A DNA stretch of 64,000 bases. Origin: Closterium sp. Naga37s-1 (lineage: Eukaryota > Streptophyta > Zygnematophyceae > Desmidiales > Closteriaceae). Every line of letters begins with the position of its first letter. Positions within the stretch are counted from its first letter, which is position 1. The notes under the pieces were generated by a model, which did no database searches, had not been told where the DNA came from, and saw only the letters and a program-made list of their open reading frames with translations. This document shows, one piece after another, positions 48,001 through 57,100 of the stretch. Both the position numbers and the translations under genes were made by a program. The stretch spans positions 910,501 through 974,500 of the forward strand of contig CANJKZ010000425.1 in the NCBI GenBank assembly GCA_947471745.1, read 5' to 3'.

Positions 48001-51000
48001 CACGTGTATGAAGAAGTGTTTTGAGAGACGTCTCAAAACAGGCATTGCATGTGCTCCGGGAGGAATTCAATCAGCCGGTGTCGCCCGTTGCTGTCCTCCA
48101 TGGCAACTTTATCAGCCCCTGTTTGCTCCCAACTACATGCCCTCATCCAAGCGTGATGAGGCGATTTTTTAGTCGACTCAAAAATCGCCTCATCACATGC
48201 CCTGATCCAAGCCGTACCTGCTTGCTGTTGCCGGAGGCAGCACCGGACGACAGAGCCAGAAGGCCAGTATTGGGTGGCAGCAGCGGCGCCCACATGACGG
48301 CCAGGCAGTGCATGTGCTCGGGCGTGTACTTGATGAGCCGGTGCCGCCCGTTGGTATCCTCCATTGCAAACATGGGATGAGCGCCTGCTCTCACCCACTG
48401 ACACGCCTCGATCCCATGCATACCTGCTTGCTGCTCCCACTGGCAGCACCCGAAGAAAGAGCCAGCAGCCCAGTGTTGGGCGGCAGCAGCGGCGCCCACA
48501 TGACAGCCAGGCAGTGCATGTGCTCGGGCATGTACTTGATCAGTCTGTGCCGCCCGTTGGTATGCTCCATGGCAAGCACGGGCAAGGACTGGAAGCGCCT
48601 GGGCGTGTACTTGATCAGTCTGTGCTTTCATTCACTGACATGCCCCATTCTTTGAGGCACCTCATAACACATACCTGCTTGCTGTTGCCAGAAGCAGCAC
48701 CAGATGACAAGGCAAGAAGGCCAGTGTTGGGTGGCAGCAAGGGCGCCCACATGACAGCCAGGCAGTGCATGTGCTCGGGCGTGTACTTGATCAGCCGGTG
48801 CCGCCCGTTGGTATCCTCCATGGCAAACACGGGCACGGACTGGAAGCGCCGCCATCCAGCGGACAGGACGAGGGGGTCCCGCGTTTTCAGCACCTTGCGG
48901 TGCCACCGGTGCTTCTTCAGCCACACCTGGTGGCAGGCAAGGGGGTGGGGGGGAAAGGGGAAGGGGAAAGGGGAAGGGGAAAGGGGAAGGGGAAAGGGTG
49001 TGTGGCCCGTTGGTATCCTCCATGGCAAACACGGGCACGGACTGGAAGCGCCGCCACCTCGCTGAGAGGACGAGGGGCTCTCGAGTCTTGAATGCTTTCC
49101 GGTGTCACCGGTGCTTCTTCATACGCACCTGGTGGGGGAAGTGTGGGGAGGGGGGAGGGGAAGGGTGGGGAGGAGAGGGAGGAATGAGGGGTTGGAAGCA
49201 CAAGAGGGTCTCGAGTCTTGAGCACCTTGCGATCTATGTTGGATTATACGCTCAAGACCCTTCGTGTTTAGCGTATGTACGCTAGCGCGCAACACACTAA
49301 ACGCTAGCGAATACGCGATACGCAGCCAAAAATATTTTTGGGCAACCCGGAAAAAAAAAATCGCAGAAATTTTCTTGGTGAGCATTTCTCCGAAGTCGAA
49401 ATGCAAAGATGCCGATTTTCCTGTCACCAACTCTCTCTCTCCTCCTCCACCCACCCTCAGGTACCCCATCGTTTCCTCAGTTGGCGGAACCGCTCCCACC
49501 AAGACAGGCACCCGCGGGTCAAAGTGCAGCATGAATTCTCCGGGTAGGGCGCGGAACAGCAGGTGCATGTACGCCCCCACCCCATCTCTCCCTCCCTCAG
49601 TTGTTCCCCACCCTCCCCATCCCATCCCACTCACCCTCAGGTATCCGAGCGTTTCCTCCGTGGGAGGCACAGCACCCACAAGCACGGGAACCCGCGGGTC
49701 CAAGTGCAGCATGAACTCTCCGGGTAGAGCACGGAACAGCAGACGCATGTACGCCCCCACCCCATCTCTCCCTCCCTCAGTTGTTCCCCACCCTCCCCGT
49801 CCCATTCACTCACCCTCAGATATCCGAGCGTTTCCTCTGTGGGCGGGACAGCTCCCACAAGCACGGGAACTCGCGGGTCAAAGTGCAGCATAAATTCTCC
49901 CGGCAGTGCGCGGAACAGCAGGCGCAGGTACGCCCCCACGGGGAAGCCCTCCATTGCCACGCGGGTAGCCTCGTCGACTTCTGCCAGTGCCGCCTCGGTC
50001 CTCTGCTTCCTCGCTTCCAGCTGCTCCTTCAACTGCAGGGGTTGTGGGAGGAGAGGGGGGAGACAGGGGGAGGAGAGGGGGGAGACAGGGGGAGGAGAGG
50101 GGGGAGACAGAGGGAGGAGAGGGGGGAGACAGGGTGAGGAGAGGGGGGAGACAGGGGGAGGAGAGGGGGGAAACAGGGGGAGGAGAGGGGGGAGACAGGA
50201 GGAGGAGAGGGGGGAGACAGGGGGAGGAGAGGGGGGAGAGAAGGGGCAGGAGAGGGGGAAGAGAAGGGGCGGAGAGGGGGGAGAGAACGGGCGGAGAGGG
50301 GGGAGAGAACGGGCGGAGAGGGGGGAGAGAACGGGCGGAGAGGGGGGAGAGAAGGGGCGGAGAGGGGGGAGAGAACGGGTGGAGAGGGGGGAGAGAACGG
50401 GCGGAGAGGGGGGAGAGAAGGGGCGGAGAGGGGGGAGAGAAGGGGCGGAGAGGGGGGAGAGAAGGGGCGGAGAGGGGGGAGAGAAGGGGCGGAGAGGGAG
50501 GAGAGAAGGGGCGGAGCGGGGGGAGAGAAGGGGCGGAGAGGGGGGAGAGAAGGGGCGGAGAGGGGGGAGAGAAGGGGCGGAGAGGGGGGAGAGAAGGGGC
50601 GGAGAGGGGGGAGAGAACAGGCAGGAGTGACCACTCGGCCGGCTTCATCCACCTCCGGCAGAGCCGCTTCCGTCCTCTGCTTCCTCGCTTCCAGCTGCTC
50701 CTTCAACTGGAGGGACAAACAGAGATGCGAGGGGGAACAATAGACGGCACTTGAGCCTGCCAGACCGCTCCGCCTGCCTCGTCCACCTCTGCCAGAGCTG
50801 CCTCCGTCCTCTGCTTCCTCGCTTCCAGCTGCTCCTTCAACTGCAAGTGTGTGGTGGGGGAGGGCAAGTGAGGGAGGGGAGGAGTGGCAATAACGGGCAC
50901 TTGAGCCTCGTCCACCTCTGCCAAAGCTGCCTCCGTCCTCTGCCTCCGTCCTCTGCCTCCGTCCTCTGCTTCCTGGCTTCTAGTTGCTCCTTCAACTGGA

Positions 51001-51065
51001 AGTGTGTGGTGGGGGAGGGCCGGCCGCAGACAGGGCACAGGGGCAGCCAGGGGAGGGAGCATTGT

Positions 51066-51104
<39 letters not shown>

Positions 51105-54100
51105 GAGGAGGAGGAGGAGGAGGAGGAGGAGGAGGAGGAGGAGGAGGAGGAGGAGGAGGAGGAGGAGGAAGGAGAAGCAGGCGCAGTTCATCTGTTTGGT
51201 AGCACTCCCTGCGCAACAAACAGATGGTATAGACGCACACGACAATGTCACTTGTCTGTGAGGGACAATGTCACTTGTAACAGACAATATTGATGTTATC
51301 CCTGCTCGCCGTTCGATTTAGTCACACACAACGCTGTCAATAGTCACTCACAACATCAATGTAGTCTTTCTCCTCGGGATCCCTTCCAGGAAACTTCTTG
51401 CCTTCGCCCTCCTCCCCTTCCCCATCCTCCCCTCCCTCCTCCTCGTCCTCCTCCCCTTTCGATGTGATTAAATGTCAGGCAAAGAGAAATACCACAGTCG
51501 ATAGAAGAGTGGAGTAAGGGAGGACGAGAGGAAGGGAGGAGGGGAAGGGAGGGAAGGGAGGGAAGGAAGATTTGGGGGAGAGAGGAGACCGTAACAGCAG
51601 GGGTTGGTTGGAGGGAGATGGTTAAGGAGAAGAATGATTATGTGAGGCGAGTCAATGCTGTTTGGGCTTATTTGAGAAGACAATGTTTCGAAAACACAAG
51701 GAGACGACTTTTGAGGCGCCTCAAAAATATTTGAGACGACAATGTTTCGAAAACAAAAGGAGACTTGCGGAAACAAAAGGAGAGAGTGTCAATGAAATAG
51801 AAACTGATGTGCATGACAACAAACTATGACATGGATTCTGAAATGAGTATGAAAGGGGCAGAGTAGGAAAGCGTGAGAGAGGGCGTGTGAGAGAAAGCGT
51901 GTGAGAGAAAGCGTGTGAGAGAAAGCGTGTGAGAGGATATTTGGAGTCGAAATTGGCACGCAGAGCAAGCTTCTTCAGCCGCCTCTCCTCTGCCTCTGCC
52001 TTCTCCCTCTCCTCCTCACTCATCTTCCCTCCCCCTCCTCCCCCTCCTCCCCCTCCTCCCCCTCCCCCGCCTCCCCCCTCCCCTTCCCCCCCAGGTCCAA
52101 ATTTCTCCCCAGTCTCTAGATCTTCAAAATCCCCAAACACATCTTCCTCCTCCCCATCCCCATCCTCCTCCTCATCACTCCCCCCATCCTCTCCCCCACC
52201 TTTCTTCCCCTTCGCCCCCCCCTTGCGCCGCCTCTCGCCCGCCTTGGACCAGTTCCCAGTCACAAACCGGTCCCTGAGGGATTCGACCACCTCGGGATTG
52301 TCCCACTGCGCCAGGTTCACTGCATCTGGACGCACTCGCACACAATCCTCGGCATCTATATCATCAGTGAGTGCAGCTTGAGAGGAGGAGGAGCCGTCCT
52401 GCTGCTTCCTCCTTGGCCGAAAAAGCTCCTCCTCCTCCTCCTCTTCCTCCTCGTCCTGCTCCTCGTCCTCCTCACTTCCCTCACCACCAGCTCCTTTGCC
52501 AAAACCTTTTTCTTTTCCTTTAATGCCACCCCCGCCCTTCTGCCCATAAACCAATTCCATCAGGCTCAGCTTTCTCGAAAACATTTTGGCTGCCCGAGCA
52601 GCCAAGCCTTCCTTCCACTTGGCCGCAGCCTCCCCTTTCTCGGCCTGCAAAACATCCTTTTTCAATCCCACTACCTTCCCACCTTCCTCCTCTTCACCGT
52701 CCTCCTCCTCCTCCTCCTCATCCTCCTCCTCATCTTCCTCAGAGTCTGTTCCCTCATTTTCCATGGCCTCCCTATCAGCCCACTTCTCTAGCTGCTGCCT
52801 CGTTGGCTCTTTCACACCATCCTCCTCATCCCCCTCCTCATCCTCCTCCTCCTCCTTCTCTTCGTCTTCATCCCCTTCCTCCTCCTCTTCCATTTCCTCA
52901 TCCATTTCATCTTCCTCCTCCATTGCACCTCCCTCCTTTCCTTCCTCCTCTAGCTCCCATCCCTCTTCCTCTTCCTCCCCATCATCATCCTCCTCCTCTT
53001 CTTCCTCCTCGTCATCATCCTCCTCCTCTTCCTCATCCCCCCCCTCATCCTCATTCTCAGCACCGTCTCCTTCGAAAACTACTGCACGCCTCATCCTTCC
53101 CTTTGCATCCCTCCTCCTCTCCTCCTTCAGACCCGTTTCCTCCTCATCCCCCTCCTCCCCACCCATCTCCTCCTCATCCTCACTTTCATCCTCTTCAATC
53201 CCCTCTCCATCCTCCTCCTCCCCACCCATCTCCTCCTCCCTCCCTCCCTCCACCTCACTCACGTCTCGAATCGGGGCCGTCCATTTGAACAGCGAGATCG
53301 TGCTCGATTTCAGCTTATCATCAACCGCCACGTCAGCAGCCTGCAGGGTTTTCACCATCTCCTCTCCCTCATCCTTCTGCTTTCCACCCCCCCCCTTCCC
53401 TTTGCCTCCCTTCCCCTCCCCCTCCCCCTCCTCCTCGTCCTCTTCCTCCTCTTCCTCCTCTTCCTCATCATCATCTTCCTCTCTCTTCCTCCCCTCACCC
53501 CCCTCTCCCTCATCCGACCACTCATCGTCCTCCTCTTTCCCTCCTCTTCCATTCTCCTCAACCTTAGAATACTGCACCTGATGATCTGGAATATTAATAT
53601 AAACCGCATCTTTATCATACAGTATATCCCCTATATCAGCCATCGGCGCATAAAGAAGCTTCTCCCGCTCGTTCAGACTCCGCTTCTTTTTCGCCCCGGG
53701 CAGCGGGCAGGGGTCGGGCAGCTGCGTAATCGACTCCACCGCCACGTCACCCACCCCCGCGATATGCACCTTAAAGCCCTGCTTCAGATTGCACCCACGC
53801 AAGTACCCGTAAATCGCAACCGTCCGATCGCACTTAGGGTTTCTCCGAACCTCCTCCGTCTCCGTTAGATCTTCCACCCTGTCGGCCACCACGTATCCGT
53901 GGGCAGTTCGCCAGGAGAGCGGGCGGAACTTGGCAACTGAAATAAACCGAGCCAGATTCAGCACCTCGCGCTTGGGGTACCTGCAAGGGGGGTTGTGTTA
54001 GTAGGAGGGGCACAAGAAGCAGGGCGCGCTTGAGGCTCTTCTTGGTCTTCAAGGTCTTCATGGTCTTCAAGGTCTTCAAGGTCTTCAAGGTCTTCAAGGT

Positions 54101-57100
54101 CTTCAAGGTCTTCAAGGTCTTCAAGGACTTCAAGGTCTTCAAGGTCTTCAAGGTCTTCAAGGTCTTCAAGGTCTTCAAGGTCTTCAAGGTCTTCAAGGTC
54201 TTCAAGGACTTCAAGGTCTTCAAGGTCTTCAAGGTCTTCAAGGACTTCAAGGACTTCAAGGTCTTCAAGGACTTCAAGGACTTCAAGGTCTTCAAGGTCT
54301 TCAAGGACTTCAAGGTCTTCAAGGTCTTCAAGGTCTTCAAGGACTTCAAGGTCTTCAAGGTCTTCAAGGTCTTCAAGGTCTTCAAGGTCTTCAAGGTCTT
54401 CAAGGTCTTCAAGGTCTTCAAGGTCTTAAAGGTCCTCAAGGTCTTGCTTCTGTGATACCCTCCGCTCAGCGTACACATACACACGCACAACCAGAGAGCC
54501 TGGCGCAGCCCTCAGTAACTCACCTGCCGTGAATAAGCCCTGACAAGTAGAACAGCTTGGCCCCATTGTAGATCTCTTTCCAGAGGCGGTGCTTGAGGGT
54601 CTTCTTGGTCTTCCTGAGCTTGCTGCTGTAATACCCTCAGCTCAGCTTACATACATACATCATACGTGCACGCACACGCAGCAGCAGGCCAGAAACACCC
54701 CTCACTCACCTTCCATGAATGAGCCCGAGAGGTACAACAGCTTGGCTTCGCCCCATCGTACAAGTAGGACTCCGTCCAGAAGCCGTGCTTGAGGCTACTT
54801 TTGAGTCGACTCATAAGCCAAAAGTCGACTCAAGAGTCGACTCAAAAGTCCCATCGTAGAAGTAGGACTCCGTCCAGAGGCCGTGCAGTGCTTGAGGCTC
54901 TTCTTGGTCTTCTGGAGCTTGCTGGAGTGATTCCTTCTCAAACAAGCATACCCACACGCACAACCCCAGGGAGCCTCACCTGCCATGAATAAACCCTGAC
55001 AAGTAAAACAGCTTAGCTCCGTCGTATATCTCGGTCCAGAAGCGGTGCTTGAGGGTCTTCTTGGTCTTCTTGAGCTTGTGCGGGTCTCTGAAGCCGTCCA
55101 GGTGCGTCAGCACGCCCATGACCTTGGGGAAGCCGTGCACCTGCAGCATGTTCTGGAACTCAAAGGTTTCCTGGAGAGGAGAGGGGCAGAATGAGGGTGG
55201 TTGAGAGGGGCAAGAGGAAAGGAGAGGTGGCAGGGATGAGAACGAGCTTGTGCGGGTCTCTGAATCTGTCCAGGTGCGTCAGCACGCCCATGACCTTGGG
55301 GAAGCCGTGCACCTGCAGCATGTTCTGGAACTCAAAGGTCTCCTGTGGTGGGGAGAAGAAGGGAGAGAGGTGAGCACAAATTTAGAGCAAGAGGCGCACA
55401 ACTACACACCGAGGCAGCACCAGGAGAGTGAGACAGCAGCAGCTCACCACACACTCTCATTACTTTAGCGTTTTAATCCTGTAGTGGAATAATAGTTCAG
55501 TTTTCAGATTCTCGGTTTTTAAACAGGGTCATTTTTTACTACTGACTATCATTTGCTAAAGATTTTTTCTAGACTGCAGCTCGCCTAAACAAGCTTCTAT
55601 GGCATTTCACACAACACATTAACCTTGGGCTGCAGGCTTGGGCTGCAGGCTTGGGCTGCAGGCTTGGGCTGCAGACTTGGGCTGCAGGCAGGCTTGGGCT
55701 GCAGACTACTTGGGCGCATCCAACATGGCGTGCACGCTCACACACTCACCCTCCCATCATGCAGCATGCACACACACGCATGTACAGACATACAGACATA
55801 TAGACACACTCACCATCTCGAATCCGAAGCTGCAGCAGCACCAGGTCTGCGAACTTGGGCGCATCCAACATGGCGTGCACGCTCACACACTCACCCTCCC
55901 ATACACACGTATGTACAGACATACGGACACAGAGAAACACGCACGCACCATTTCGAAGCCGAAGCTGCCGTCTATGAGCAGTAGCACGAGGTCTGCGAAC
56001 TTGGCCGCATCCAACATGGCATGCACGCTCACACACAGCAAGCGCACACACAGCAAGCGCACACACAGCAAGCGCACACACAGCAAGCGCACACACAGCA
56101 AGCGCACACACACACACACATGTATAGACATGTAGGCACACCCACCATCTCAAAGCCGAAGCTGCCGTCGATGAGCAGCAGCACGAGGTCTGCGAACTTT
56201 GCCGCATCCAGCATGGCGTGCACGCTGCCGCTGCACTCTATGAAGAGGAGACGGCGCTTCTTGCCTGGGTGGAGTAAGGGCAGAAAGCAGGGAGGAGAAG
56301 GAGGAGTGAGAAGAAGGTCGGAGAGGTGACAGCATGCAGCATGGCATGCACGCTGCCGCTGCACTCTATGAACAGCAGCCGGCGCTTCTTGCCTGGGAGG
56401 GGGGTAAGGGAAAGGGGTGAGGGGAGCAGAGCAGTGGAGAAGGAGGAAGGAGAGGGGGAGGAGGGAGCGAACTTGGTCGCATCCAGCATGGCGTGCACGC
56501 TGCCGCTGCACTCTATGAACAGCAGCCGACGCTTCTTGCCTGTGAGGGGTAAGGGTGGAGAGAAGTAAGAGTGAGGAGGAGAAGATAGGATGAATAAGAG
56601 CATCCAGCACACTGCTTCTTGCCTGAGAGGGGAGAGGGGGCGGAGGGGAGGGGGCGCAAGGGGGAATGAGGAAGGAACTTGGCCGCATCCAGCATGGCGT
56701 GCACGCTGCCGCTGCACTCTATGAACAGCAGGCGGCGCTTCTTTCCTGGGCGGGTTAAGGGTTAAGGAGAACAGGGGAGGGACGCAAAGGACGAGTGAGA
56801 AAAGGGTAAAACAGAGATGGTGGGGACGACTCACCTGAGGCAACAGAGGCGGTGGTGGTAACCCACCTGAGACAACAGAGGCGGTGGTGGTTACCCACCT
56901 GAGACAACAGAGGTGGTGGTGATAACCCACCTGAGACAAACAGTGATGGGACCCTTGACGTCCGGAATGTTGTGCTTGGTGTAGTGCTTTATCAGCGAGC
57001 GGATGAGTGTCGTCTTGCCCACCTGCCAGAGGGGGAGAGGGCAGGGAGGGAGCGCAGAGGGGGGAGAGGGGCGTAAGAGCGGGGAGCGCAAAGGTCACCT

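Larger units (their letters stand above)
47780..48628 (-). repeat. Cluster of downstream partial copies of BMS1 exon 9 (3' part)
   Basis: At least five segments (48,599-48,628 with 48,424-48,598; 48,218-48,372; 48,041-48,118; 47,886-47,997; 47,780-47,835) repeat the 3' part of exon 9. That part codes for [20 protein letters not shown] and the following [15 protein letters not shown]. The better copies end at a GTATG or GTACGG donor, and the outer ones are more decayed. Two palindrome junctions (48,017-48,040 and 48,153-48,196) lie inside the cluster. Confidence 0.88.

Noticed and set aside
49839..50754. Gly/Glu/Arg-rich and Pro/Ser-rich ORFs
   Set aside because: They translate the 22-bp minisatellite in a BMS1 intron; period and open frames follow from its composition.
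52378..53581. Ser-rich and Pro-rich plus-strand ORFs opposite BMS1 exon 6
   Set aside because: They are the complement of the Glu/Asp codons of the real exon.
53834..54490. KTLK/VFK repeat protein ORFs on both strands
   Set aside because: They are translations of the 9-bp intronic minisatellite.
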